Source of the DNA: an uncultured Prevotellaceae bacterium
GTDB taxonomy: Bacteria; Bacteroidota; Bacteroidia; Bacteroidales; Bacteroidaceae
Length of the DNA stretch: 51,918 nt
Assembly: GCA_937891085.1 (NCBI GenBank)
Contig: CALAEY010000108.1
Location: 1-51,918, forward strand
Reading direction: 5' to 3'
In this document: positions 40,135 to 49,100 of the stretch, one piece after another
How the letters are laid out: the number at the start of each line of letters is the position of its first letter
How positions within the stretch are numbered: position 1 is the first letter of the stretch
Notes under the pieces: generated by a model
Told to the model about the DNA's origin: nothing
The model's input: the letters and a program-made list of their open reading frames with translations, nothing else
The model's database searches: none
Made by a program: the position numbers and the translations under genes

Positions 40135-41925
40135 ATGGATGTCGAACTGAGAAGAAAACTGAATGAGACAATAGAGCAACTTCGTCGGATGTCTGCGATT
40201 GAGGATTTCAATTATGAGCAAATGGATCCTATCCAGAAAATGATGTTAGTAGCTCTGCTTAACGAAGAGCAGAAAATTCTGGATTATGTCGATACTACCG
40301 CACAGAGGGTTGTAGATCGTTATTGTTCTGATTTCATTCCTTGGGGGCAAGTTAGGGCTACGCCTGCCATAACTTTGCTCAATCCAACTTTTCGGAAGAA
40401 AGATGCTGGAATTATCAATGTGGGGACAGGGGCTGTGTTCACCTACAAGTCAGGTACTTCAAAGTCACCATTGAATTATATTCCTTTGTTCAATACCTCA
40501 TTGTTGTCATTCTCCGAACTGTTCGTCCTAACCCCTCATCGGATGAAATATGAGGGTGGAGAGCAGACTGTCTGGCTTGATCGAAGGAATTGTGTTTGGA
40601 TAGGTGTCGTGACGAAGAGTGAGGTTGAATGTCTGCAAGGCATGTCTATTTTGATCAGAGGAACTGATGGAATTCTTCCCAAACGAATAACGGTAGGGGT
40701 GGAGAATACGGATCTGGAATTCTCTTCCATGCGTGAAATGGATAATATGGAGATGGCCGAACCGTTTGATGCTCAGCAATCATCGCGTGAGTTTTTCTCT
40801 TTGCTGAATATATGGAAAGAATCTTTAATGAACATGGACGATGCCTCATTGATTTATGTTACAGATCAGATTCGTGACAGGGATTTGTTTAAGCCTCGCT
40901 CTTATCCGAAAGTCTTTCAACAATGGCTTGAAGATGAGATTTTAGATTGTTTTGATGAAAACACTTTGTGGCTGGAATTGGATTTCCCAGAAGATTATGT
41001 TGTGCCAGATTCGTTTGATATTACCTTGAATGTTCTTCCAGTAGTCAATGTGGATGTGAATAGCTTGACATTAACGCAAGTCTCTCCAATTGCTAAGTTA
41101 CAAAAGCAAGATGACGCTTTTTTCTTGGGTATTTTGGAGACTAGTGTGGCTTCGCATAGGCAAGGCTTCAATATGAAATCTGATGAAATCCTAATCAGAG
41201 ATTTTGATGCCTCTTGTTATCATAATGGTGACTTATATAGAGAGGTACGCCAGCTTTATAATAGGTTTATTGATGATTATTATGCGTTTATAGAATATAA
41301 TAGTATCAAGGATGGAGATGTCCTGAAGAAACTCCGTGAGACCATTAACAAATTAGGGAAGAGCGTAGGCAATAGCAATTCAAAGTTCAAGTTTGATAGT
41401 GGAACTTATGTGATGAAAAACATGGATCAATATCCACCTACCTCCTCTACAAAGGTGAGTTATATGACTACCCAAGGAAAGAATGGCAATGCTCCAAGGG
41501 TAGGTGAGAACTTGGAAAATAAGAAAGTTCCGGGTTTGGAACAGAAGGTTCCAGTTATTATATCGGCTATGGGGGGAATGGATAAAGCTTCAGCTGATGA
41601 ACGGTATGAGTTACTACGCTATTACTCGCTGACCAACGATCGTCTCTATACGAAAATGGATATTGATGCTTTTCTGCGTAAAGAGATTATGCGGAAATTC
41701 GGTAAGAGTGAATTCCATCGTATCTTTATCAAGATATCTGTAGAAGGTATTGGTGGCGAGGAGTCTTTACAGCGTGGCTTATATATCGATATAGAATTTA
41801 AGGACAAGAAGAACTACGAGCGGGCAGTAAACGATTCTTACGATAAAATGCTGAAGCAGATGATAGACAATAAGTCTTGTATTCCTATGCCTATTGATGT
41901 ACAACTGAAAAGTCTTGAAGAATAA
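40135..41925 (+). CDS. tssF: T6SS baseplate protein TssF
   Basis: The 596-residue protein follows TssE and fits Bacteroidetes TssF (VasA) in size and order. It has an N-terminal YVDTTAQRVVDRYCSDFIPWG, TPAITLLNPTFRKKDAGIIN, FKPRSYPKVFQQWLEDE and a C-terminal segment with ERYELLRYYSLTNDRLYTKMDI, near-diagnostic of TssF C-terminal domains that bind the sheath. TssF forms the core wedge with TssG. The stop at 41923-41925 abuts the next ATG. Confidence 0.82.
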   Translation: MDVELRRKLNETIEQLRRMSAIEDFNYEQMDPIQKMMLVALLNEEQKILDYVDTTAQRVVDRYCSDFIPWGQVRATPAITLLNPTFRKKDAGIINVGTGAVFTYKSGTSKSPLNYIPLFNTSLLSFSELFVLTPHRMKYEGGEQTVWLDRRNCVWIGVVTKSEVECLQGMSILIRGTDGILPKRITVGVENTDLEFSSMREMDNMEMAEPFDAQQSSREFFSLLNIWKESLMNMDDASLIYVTDQIRDRDLFKPRSYPKVFQQWLEDEILDCFDENTLWLELDFPEDYVVPDSFDITLNVLPVVNVDVNSLTLTQVSPIAKLQKQDDAFFLGILETSVASHRQGFNMKSDEILIRDFDASCYHNGDLYREVRQLYNRFIDDYYAFIEYNSIKDGDVLKKLRETINKLGKSVGNSNSKFKFDSGTYVMKNMDQYPPTSSTKVSYMTTQGKNGNAPRVGENLENKKVPGLEQKVPVIISAMGGMDKASADERYELLRYYSLTNDRLYTKMDIDAFLRKEIMRKFGKSEFHRIFIKISVEGIGGEESLQRGLYIDIEFKDKKNYERAVNDSYDKMLKQMIDNKSCIPMPIDVQLKSLEE

Positions 41926-42516
41926 ATGAGTACTTACTTTCAGATACCTCAACATACGATCAAGACTGGAGAAATGGCAAAGCGAGCTGTTACCTCCTAC
42001 CATATAGGTATGGCAGAAGTTAAGCTTTCAGAGAACGTCGCTTTGATGTTGACGCATGACCTTACTGAAGTGGAAACTCGGCTGTCTCAGTGGGGCTTAA
42101 TGGTGGTAGGGTTGATGTTCGGGGCAGGGGATAAGACGAATGCATCCAATGACATAGGTACATACTCATATTTCAGAGGAGTACCTTCTGCATTCTGTTC
42201 TCTCCCTGGCATAGGATGGTGGGGAAACATCCCATTGTCTGAAATAGATGTCTATAGAGTAGACGATAGTTCTTTGAAATGTGGTAAGGTCGCCTATGCA
42301 CTTACGTTGAGAGGTGGACATGCCAGAAAAGTCCTTATATGGTTTCGTAAGAAAATAATATCATATATCAGAGAAACTAATACAATCCAGTTGGTCCCAA
42401 GAAATATATCTGATCCCACCTTAAGAGAACTCTATAATTTGCTGCCTAAAATTGAAAAACTTATAGATGAAGAGAATATCTGGAGCAAGTTTGATATGGG
42501 AGAACTGTTGAGATGA
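41926..42516 (+). CDS. Unknown conserved baseplate-block protein
   Basis: The 196-residue protein has no signal peptide or membrane segment. I do not recognise it. Visible features are a middle block SQWGLMVVGLMFGAGDKTNAS and GTYSYFRGVPSAFCSLPGIGWWGNIPL, and a helical C-terminus (SDPTLRELYNLLPKIEKLI). Its ATG directly abuts the TssF stop, so the protein is translationally coupled to TssF. It may be a wedge component or cap particular to this subtype. Confidence 0.55.
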   Translation: MSTYFQIPQHTIKTGEMAKRAVTSYHIGMAEVKLSENVALMLTHDLTEVETRLSQWGLMVVGLMFGAGDKTNASNDIGTYSYFRGVPSAFCSLPGIGWWGNIPLSEIDVYRVDDSSLKCGKVAYALTLRGGHARKVLIWFRKKIISYIRETNTIQLVPRNISDPTLRELYNLLPKIEKLIDEENIWSKFDMGELLR

Positions 42517-42550
42517 ATTTCTGTCAGCTTATCGCTGAAACCAAGAGCCT

Positions 42551-43534
42551 ATGAAAAATTTATACTTACTTTTTATTGCCTGCTTTTGGGGATGCCAATA
42601 CATGGTAATGGCTCAGTCGCCCTCCGATATCCAGGCATATATTTCTAAGTATAAGCAGACCGCATTGGAGCAGGAGCGAAACTATGGTATTCCTGCCCCT
42701 ATTACCTTGGCGCAAGGCATCTTGGAGTCTGGAGCTGGGAAGAGTGAACTGACTCGTAATTCTAACAACCATTTTGGCATTAAGGCCCTCGGAGGATGGA
42801 CTGGTAGGGTATATTTAGCATGGGATGATGAAACAGAAAAAAGTCGTTTCAGAGTTTATGACTCTGCTGATGAGTCTTTCAAGGATCATTCAGAGTTCTT
42901 AAAAAACAATAGTAGATACAGAGACTTGTTCACTAAGAGTGTCTATGATTACCGTAGCTGGGCTAATGGACTGCAGAGAGCAGGATATGCTACGGCTTCC
43001 AACTATGCTAAGGCACTTATAGGTTATATAGATGCCTATCAACTATATATGATAAATGGCGGTGTGAAATTGCGTGCAGGAAAGACTGTCACTATTACCC
43101 AAATCATTACCAAAGAAGAGTTGGTCGAGCTCAAAGAGTTCCAATTGGATGATTCTGAGATTTCTGAAGAGCAAGAAAGTGTTACCAACACCATCCAGAA
43201 GTATGTGGTGGAAATAAATGAAGTGAGATGTACCATCTTATATCCAGGTGAGACTCTTTCTTCCATAGCGATGAAATATGATATACCCAAATCTAAGTTG
43301 TTAGAATTTAATGAAACCACCAGTGAGGGGGATCTTGAAGAAGGCGATATTGTCTTTCTAGATAAGAAGAAGAGTAAATATACAGGTGCTCAGGATTATT
43401 ACCGAGTAAAGGAAGGAGAAACGTTGTATGACATCTCTCAGCACTTCGGAATAAAACTGGCCAATCTGACTAAGATGAATAAGAAAGATATCTTCTCTAC
43501 TTTGACAGTTGGAGAAAAATTGAAATTGAAATAA
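42551..43534 (+). CDS. Secreted GH73 N-acetylglucosaminidase with two LysM domains
   Basis: The 327-residue protein has a signal peptide (to about 24), a GH73 domain (about 28-168) and two C-terminal LysM domains (about 222-275 and 284-327). In GH73, the catalytic Glu sits in TLAQGILESGAGKSEL, followed by NNHFGIKALGGWTGR and YRDLF. LysM phrases are LYPGETLSSIAMKYDI and VKEGETLYDISQHFGI. It cuts glycan strands of peptidoglycan, so it probably opens the wall for T6SS assembly. TTG-like starts are absent; ATG 42551 is clear. Confidence 0.92.
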   Translation: MKNLYLLFIACFWGCQYMVMAQSPSDIQAYISKYKQTALEQERNYGIPAPITLAQGILESGAGKSELTRNSNNHFGIKALGGWTGRVYLAWDDETEKSRFRVYDSADESFKDHSEFLKNNSRYRDLFTKSVYDYRSWANGLQRAGYATASNYAKALIGYIDAYQLYMINGGVKLRAGKTVTITQIITKEELVELKEFQLDDSEISEEQESVTNTIQKYVVEINEVRCTILYPGETLSSIAMKYDIPKSKLLEFNETTSEGDLEEGDIVFLDKKKSKYTGAQDYYRVKEGETLYDISQHFGIKLANLTKMNKKDIFSTLTVGEKLKLK

Positions 43535-43543
43535 GCATTGAGA

Positions 43544-45013
43544 ATGGATTTAGAAGAATTTGCAAATCGCGGAGAACTGTTCGATGGTCATTATAAACTA
43601 TTAAGACCACTTAGTACAGAAGGTGGTACAGCCGATGTGTGGTTGGCTATCGATGTGAATACCATTGATACGTCATTTGAAGACGGAGAAGAAGCACAAA
43701 GTGGCGAAGAAACGGGTATGACTGTGGCTATAAAGATTTATAGGCCTAAAAATGCACTTGATATAGAGGGTGAGCAGCGTTTCAGGGATGAGTATAAAAT
43801 TGTCTATGAGTGCCGTCATGCCAATCTCTTGCAACCTACCAGCTTTTCCATTTTTGAAGGCATACCCTATTTGGTCCTTCCTTTCTGTAAGAATGGATCA
43901 GCTGAGAATCTGGCAGGTAAGCATCTCACAGATGAAGAATTATGGAAGTTCATACTGGATGTGGCATCAGGTCTGGAGCGACTTCATTCCAATACACCTC
44001 AGATTATACATCAGGACATCAAACCTGCCAATATCCTTATTGATAATAATATGAACTATGCCATCACGGACTTTGGAATAAGTTCTAAAAGAGGAGGTGC
44101 GCACAGCTATTACTATGACGACGAGAATACTGGAACTTTAGCCTATATGGCCCCCGAGCGTTTCATGGAAGGTGCAGAGCCAATGCCTCAGAGTGATATC
44201 TGGGCTTTTGGCGCAACACTCTGTGAAATTTTAACATGGAACGTGCCATTTGGCGAGGAAGGTGGCAACAACCAGTTGAAACCCGATGCTGTGCTTCCAG
44301 AGATACCTAATGTGTCACCAGATATACAGAAACTGATTCATGCCTGTCTGGCAAAAGAGCCAGGTGACAGACCTACAGCCAAGCAATTGGTTGAAGCAGC
44401 CAAGGCAAAACAGTTTCCAGTTAAGTCTAAGAAACCTCTGTATATCTCTTTATTGGCGTTCGTTATTCTCGCCATTATAGCACTTACTTTCTTCTTAGCT
44501 CGCTCTACATCAAAAGAAGCCCCCATTCAGATACCAGAGGTGCCCGTGGAAGAACGCTATGACATTGCTTTGAACCATCTAAGTAGCAATGATGTGGATA
44601 CTATGAATCTGGGATTGAGACAGATGGACAGTCTGAGTAGCCTTAATTATGTGCCAGCCATTTATCAGATGGGATATACCTACGGATGGTATTCTGCTCA
44701 GGAGTCGGTCAGACGAAAGCAGGTCTTAGGCATAGAGATAGGGGATCGTTATATGCCTGTGGTGGATAGTTACAGCCACATGGCAGTTGGCTATTTCACT
44801 AAGATTATGGAACTAAACGACTCCCTTTACGCAGGAATCAATGCTCAGGCTATTTACCGTCTTGCATGTTACTATGTGGAAGATAATGCCATCTTCAAGA
44901 AAGACCCAGATAAGGGCAAGGATTTCTTGCTCAGATCCAGGGGGTGGGCTATCAAGGCTGATGATAAAGCCATGATAGAGCAGATAGATAGGAATCTGAC
45001 AACATTTGAATAG
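43544..45013 (+). CDS. PpkA-like membrane Ser/Thr protein kinase
   Basis: From ATG 43544 the protein has 489 residues. Kinase domain (15-275): glycine loop STEGGTADVW, Lys64 in VAIKIY, catalytic HQD (156-158) in IIHQDIKPANIL, DFG (176-178) and APE (203-205). The usual HRD arginine is Gln, so it is a non-RD kinase. A transmembrane segment at about 296-317 is followed by a periplasmic TPR/Sel1-like region. In P. aeruginosa H1-T6SS, kinase PpkA phosphorylates the FHA protein Fha1 and PppA reverses it; here an FHA protein and a PP2C phosphatase are in the same operon. Confidence 0.92.
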   Translation: MDLEEFANRGELFDGHYKLLRPLSTEGGTADVWLAIDVNTIDTSFEDGEEAQSGEETGMTVAIKIYRPKNALDIEGEQRFRDEYKIVYECRHANLLQPTSFSIFEGIPYLVLPFCKNGSAENLAGKHLTDEELWKFILDVASGLERLHSNTPQIIHQDIKPANILIDNNMNYAITDFGISSKRGGAHSYYYDDENTGTLAYMAPERFMEGAEPMPQSDIWAFGATLCEILTWNVPFGEEGGNNQLKPDAVLPEIPNVSPDIQKLIHACLAKEPGDRPTAKQLVEAAKAKQFPVKSKKPLYISLLAFVILAIIALTFFLARSTSKEAPIQIPEVPVEERYDIALNHLSSNDVDTMNLGLRQMDSLSSLNYVPAIYQMGYTYGWYSAQESVRRKQVLGIEIGDRYMPVVDSYSHMAVGYFTKIMELNDSLYAGINAQAIYRLACYYVEDNAIFKKDPDKGKDFLLRSRGWAIKADDKAMIEQIDRNLTTFE

Positions 45014-45032
45014 TCATTTAATTTAAGATGAT

Positions 45033-46775
45033 ATGAAACGTAGATTTGTATTACTATGCATCTTTTGTATAGCTTTGAGTGCGAATGCTCAGGTGGCTAA
45101 ATGGATGATACCTGCTGCTTATGACACCATAAGGATGGAGGACAATGGCTATGTGATAGTCACAGACTCTGTGTTTTCGCAGATTATCTGGTCGTATAAT
45201 GCCAGACGTCTTGCTGTCACAGAGGATTCGCTGATGCACTTCAAGAATAATTACGCCATTACCGTAAGACCAGGCCATGAAACCATTACTGGTTTTTATG
45301 ATCGTTATGGAAATTTTACATCGCTGAGAAATGTGAGAGTGACTCATCATTATCCTTATTTTATGGATGGCTATCTGCTTGTGCAAGAAGGGTCTACGGT
45401 GCATTTTGTAAATACTGATGGTAAGATGACAGGACAGAAATTAAACGATGGCTATCCTTTTTCCAATGGCTATGCTTCTGTCACAGCTTTCAAGAATCCT
45501 GATAGACAGAAAGATCCATACAACGCACTGATTTCCATAAATCATGAACTTGTCCCATTAGTATTTAATGGAAATGAATTAGCCAGTGACGACATAGACT
45601 TCATCTCTTCAGTGAATGATGAAGGCATCGGTGTGGTGGTGGCTCAGAAGAAGGTCTATTTTTTTCATGCAGATAGCAAAAGTCTCTCTGTGGTTCCTGC
45701 TGATAAAGATGATGGCGACCAAGTGAAAATAGATGGTAACCTAAGTAAGTCTCTGTTGACTCAGCCCGATGGTACTTCTATCCTATATGCAAGTGCAGGC
45801 AAGGGTAAGGAGGTGTCTATCACTTTTGATCCTATAATGATACCTCTTTCTGTGATGTATAAGAGTGGTGAATATATCTATCAGAGAAAACCTAGTGAAG
45901 AAGTAAACACTCCACTTAGAACGGTGGAGAAAGACGGAATGCTGGGGATTGTTTGGCCAGACTATACTAATGCAGAGATCTTGCCTCCTCAGTTTACGGA
46001 TGTTCCTTTGCTCTATGAAGACAGAGCATTTGTGAAAGTTGGTAGGAAATATGGTATGGTGGCTGTCAATTTAGATGAAAGTTTTCGTTTTACGCTAAAT
46101 AGGGGTGACAATATTCCCTTTAGGCACAATAAACTCAAAACTGTCATCAGATTGGATATGCCTGTGGGGATTTCTTCGGATAAAACTCAGATAGAGATGG
46201 TACCAGACTCAGACTGTGAAGTAGATCTTACGTCCATCGAGGGCAGAGATACAGATGCAGGGAATTATGTGCAATACAATTGTGTACTCGACATCCCAGA
46301 TAACCTGCCTGATGACGAACTGATGGAAATCTCTTATCCGGCCCAGGTGAGGTATCAAGGGTTGCTCTCGTCAGTGATTCCTGTGAAAGCCAATGCTTGG
46401 CACTATAAATATTATAATATTGTGGTGAACGAGTCAGAAATCGCCATCAAGGGAGGTGAGGTGACATTTACTTTCGATATACATGCCGACCGATTGGTGG
46501 GAGAGGAGATTTATCCTTTCCAGGTAGCACTTCAGACTAAGAACTTACAGACAGAGATTGAGAAAATCTCTGAGACAAGATATAGGTGTAAGGCTAAAGG
46601 ACTGGCCAACGGGGTAAATGCCATTAGTGTACAAGTGTTCGAAGAGGGCTGTCCTCCAGTATCCTATCCCTTTGATGTTACCTACACCAAGCCAGCAGCT
46701 CCTACGGCTGGCAGGGCTGCCGTGGCAGAGAAAGTGGTTATTCAGAAGAAGGCAACTCCGCATGTAGATATTTAG
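45033..46775 (+). CDS. Secreted WG-repeat/beta-strand protein of unknown role
   Basis: The 580-residue protein has a signal peptide (to about 20). The first 330 residues contain WG-repeat-like or propeller-like units, for example YGNFTSLRNVRVTHHYP, KDGMLGIVWPDYTNAEIL and VGRKYGMVAVNLDESF. The C-terminal 200 residues are beta-sandwich-like, with a segment VTFTFDIHADRLVGEE. It lies between the kinase and phosphatase genes. A periplasmic sensor or ligand partner of the kinase's periplasmic domain is possible; TssR-like function cannot be claimed from sequence alone. Confidence 0.7.
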   Translation: MKRRFVLLCIFCIALSANAQVAKWMIPAAYDTIRMEDNGYVIVTDSVFSQIIWSYNARRLAVTEDSLMHFKNNYAITVRPGHETITGFYDRYGNFTSLRNVRVTHHYPYFMDGYLLVQEGSTVHFVNTDGKMTGQKLNDGYPFSNGYASVTAFKNPDRQKDPYNALISINHELVPLVFNGNELASDDIDFISSVNDEGIGVVVAQKKVYFFHADSKSLSVVPADKDDGDQVKIDGNLSKSLLTQPDGTSILYASAGKGKEVSITFDPIMIPLSVMYKSGEYIYQRKPSEEVNTPLRTVEKDGMLGIVWPDYTNAEILPPQFTDVPLLYEDRAFVKVGRKYGMVAVNLDESFRFTLNRGDNIPFRHNKLKTVIRLDMPVGISSDKTQIEMVPDSDCEVDLTSIEGRDTDAGNYVQYNCVLDIPDNLPDDELMEISYPAQVRYQGLLSSVIPVKANAWHYKYYNIVVNESEIAIKGGEVTFTFDIHADRLVGEEIYPFQVALQTKNLQTEIEKISETRYRCKAKGLANGVNAISVQVFEEGCPPVSYPFDVTYTKPAAPTAGRAAVAEKVVIQKKATPHVDI

Positions 46776-46785
46776 CGACAGAATT

Positions 46786-47658
46786 ATGAAGATAGCTATT
46801 TCTTCTCAGACAGATGTAGGCAGAGAGCGGACTAACAATGAGGATGCCGTTACCCATTGCTTAGATATATGCGCTCTGGAATGGGACAAACCCTCAAAGC
46901 AGGAATATGTACAATTAGGCACTCTCGGAGCAGTCTCCATCGTGGCCGATGGTATGGGAGGCGCAAACGCAGGGGAAGTGGCCTCAGAACTGTCCATTAA
47001 CAGTCTGAAGAAGACGTTCCAAGATCATGCTGTCCTTGCTGGACTAAAGACAGAGGCTGAAATACACGCTTTCTTAGCCTCCGCCATAGAAAAAACCAAT
47101 TTGACACTCTTGCACCATGTCAATGAGGTTCCTGAATCTTGTGGCATGGGTACAACCATTGTCGTGGCATGGCTGTGGCAACAGCAGATTCATTTAGCTT
47201 GGTGTGGTGATAGCCGTTGCTATCGCTTTAATCCTAACTGTGGATTGGAATCTCTTACTAAAGACCATTCTTATGTGCAGGAACTGATAGACCGAAAGGA
47301 AATCAGTGAGGAAGAGGCTCTTAGCCATCCTGATGCCCACTTGATTACCCGATGCCTGGGCGATGTAGATGCATCTTCTGTACCTGAAGTTAAGACATTC
47401 AATATCAATGATGGTGATATATTCCTCTTGTGTTCCGATGGGCTTTGTGGCTATTGCTCTGATCGCACCATTGAGAAGATGCTCTACCACTTCTATAAAG
47501 AGCCTGATACCTGTTGTCAAAAGTTAGTGAACCTTGCCCTCGATTATGGCGGATACGATAATATCACAGTTTCTATAGTTTTCACTTTGCCAGATAGGGC
47601 GACGGAGCCACCTCTTTCTATACGAGGAAAGATTAGGAAGTGGCTTCATATTTATTAG
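46786..47658 (+). CDS. PppA-like PP2C Ser/Thr phosphatase
   Basis: The 290-residue cytoplasmic protein has all PP2C motifs: RTNNEDA (Asp20), SIVADGMGGANAGE (Asp55), AWCGDSRCYRF, LLCSDGLCGYC and YDNITVSIVF. It removes phosphate from Ser/Thr and should counter the kinase gene upstream. It is the last gene of the T6SS run; a weak AT-rich spacer and a new promoter follow, so the operon probably ends here. Confidence 0.94.
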   Translation: MKIAISSQTDVGRERTNNEDAVTHCLDICALEWDKPSKQEYVQLGTLGAVSIVADGMGGANAGEVASELSINSLKKTFQDHAVLAGLKTEAEIHAFLASAIEKTNLTLLHHVNEVPESCGMGTTIVVAWLWQQQIHLAWCGDSRCYRFNPNCGLESLTKDHSYVQELIDRKEISEEEALSHPDAHLITRCLGDVDASSVPEVKTFNINDGDIFLLCSDGLCGYCSDRTIEKMLYHFYKEPDTCCQKLVNLALDYGGYDNITVSIVFTLPDRATEPPLSIRGKIRKWLHIY

Positions 47659-47815
47659 TTTTACCAATCTTCTTTGCTCTTCTATTAATCTTGTCGAGAG
47701 CATTATTACCAAATTATGTAGGTTTCCTTAAATGTGTTTACTGGTTTTGGTAAACGCAGGAAATAATTCTTATTCCCCCAATAAGGATACTTGTGAATAA
47801 AATTGGGGAAAATGA

Positions 47816-47845
47816 TTGAATTATAAAATTCCTTTTGTATATTTG
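47816..47845 (+). promoter_or_regulatory. Promoter of the DUF4143 ATPase gene
   Basis: TTG at 47816-47818 and TATATTTG at 47838-47845 are separated by 19 bases. This fixes the ATPase start at 47930 and excludes the upstream in-frame start. It lies in the 271-base spacer after the T6SS operon, where I see no clear terminator. Confidence 0.55.
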
Positions 47846-47929
47846 TATCACAAAAGTTTCGAAATTCGTGACTATACTCCCGATATTTATATAAATATTA
47901 GGAGTATATTCTCATATTTTAATGGACCT

Positions 47930-49069
47930 ATGTACAAGAGAATATTTAATATTGAGAGCAAGTTGGATGAAGGTATGTTTCTGTTTGGTGCACGTCAGAC
48001 GGGAAAATCCACTCTTTTGAAAGAACGGTTCAAGGGGGCTATTTACTATGATTTGCTTAATCCACGAGTGAGGAGGGCACTCAAACAGAATCCAGATTCT
48101 TTCTGGGAGGCTCTTCAGGACAAGCCTGCTGGTACACTTGTCATAGTTGATGAAATCCAGAAAATCCCCGAACTATTGGATGTGGTTCATTCCTTGATGG
48201 TGGATAGAGGCTTGTTCTTTATTCTCAGCGGTTCTAGTGCTAGGAAGCTCAAGCGTTCAGGAGCTAACACGCTGGGAGGACGTGCCATACCCGAAACACT
48301 TTATCCTCTAGTATGGCCTGAAGTAACGGATTTTCAGATTGATCGTGCTGTTCAGAATGGTATGATTCCACGTCACTATATGGTAGAGGATGCCACTAAG
48401 CGTTTGTCTGGGTATGTAAAAGTTTACTTAGATGAAGAAATCAGGGAAGAGGGAGAAGTGAGAGAACTTGACGCATTCGAGAGGTTTATGGAGGTTGCAG
48501 CCATTTCTGATGGAGAAATGCTTAACTATTCCAACATAGCATCAGACTGTGGCGTTTCTGCCAAAACGGTTAAATCTTATTTCCAAATTCTCTATGATAC
48601 ACTTATAGGGTATGAGATCCCTGCTTTTCAGAAAGAAATCAAGCGGAAGATCATGCAAGCTCCACGATTCTATTATTTTGACGTTGGGCTGGCCAACTAC
48701 CTGATGGGCCGCTACTCTCTGAAAAGGGGTACAGATGATTATGGTCATGCCTTTGAGCACTTGGTCGTACAGGAAATTATTGCATACAAAGGATACAATG
48801 ACAAACGAGATACGATATCCTATTGGCACACTTATGACAAAAAAGAAGTAGATGTTGTTATCGGAGATGCGAAGGTTGCCATTGAAATCAAATCTTCAGA
48901 GCATGTGGAGACAAAGCATAAGAAGGGTCTCAAGGCCTTTAAAGAGGAGCATCCTGATTGTCGACTGATTCTCGTATCTCTTGACCCAATTACCCGCAAA
49001 TCTGGTGATGAAGAACTGATTTACGTACTGGACTTCTTGAAGATGCTTTGGAGTGGTAGCATATTCTAA
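47930..49069 (+). CDS. AAA ATPase with DUF4143 domain
   Basis: From ATG 47930 the protein has 380 residues. It shows Walker A FGARQTGKSTLL, Walker B TLVIVDEIQKIPEL and sensor FILSGSSARKLKR. A winged-helix-like segment (NYSNIASDCGVSAKTVKSYF) follows, then a C-terminal DUF4143 nuclease-like part with KKEVDVVIGDAKVAIEIKSS (an E/D-x-K motif). This family is widespread in Bacteroidetes and is of unknown function. It has no link to the T6SS beyond adjacency and its own promoter. Confidence 0.88.
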   Translation: MYKRIFNIESKLDEGMFLFGARQTGKSTLLKERFKGAIYYDLLNPRVRRALKQNPDSFWEALQDKPAGTLVIVDEIQKIPELLDVVHSLMVDRGLFFILSGSSARKLKRSGANTLGGRAIPETLYPLVWPEVTDFQIDRAVQNGMIPRHYMVEDATKRLSGYVKVYLDEEIREEGEVRELDAFERFMEVAAISDGEMLNYSNIASDCGVSAKTVKSYFQILYDTLIGYEIPAFQKEIKRKIMQAPRFYYFDVGLANYLMGRYSLKRGTDDYGHAFEHLVVQEIIAYKGYNDKRDTISYWHTYDKKEVDVVIGDAKVAIEIKSSEHVETKHKKGLKAFKEEHPDCRLILVSLDPITRKSGDEELIYVLDFLKMLWSGSIF

Positions 49070-49100
49070 AAAATCCAAATAAGTGAGTGCATTCTGACTA

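Noticed and set aside
17670..47658. Prophage or extracellular contractile injection system
   Set aside because: ClpV, tandem Hcp, VgrG, DUF4280 PAAR-like tip and TssE/F/G/K identify a T6SS; no capsid, terminase, or tail-length protein is present.
47771..47810. Inverted repeat CCCCAAT/ATTGGGG as the operon terminator
   Set aside because: The stem is short, the loop long, and no T-run follows; it overlaps the next promoter.
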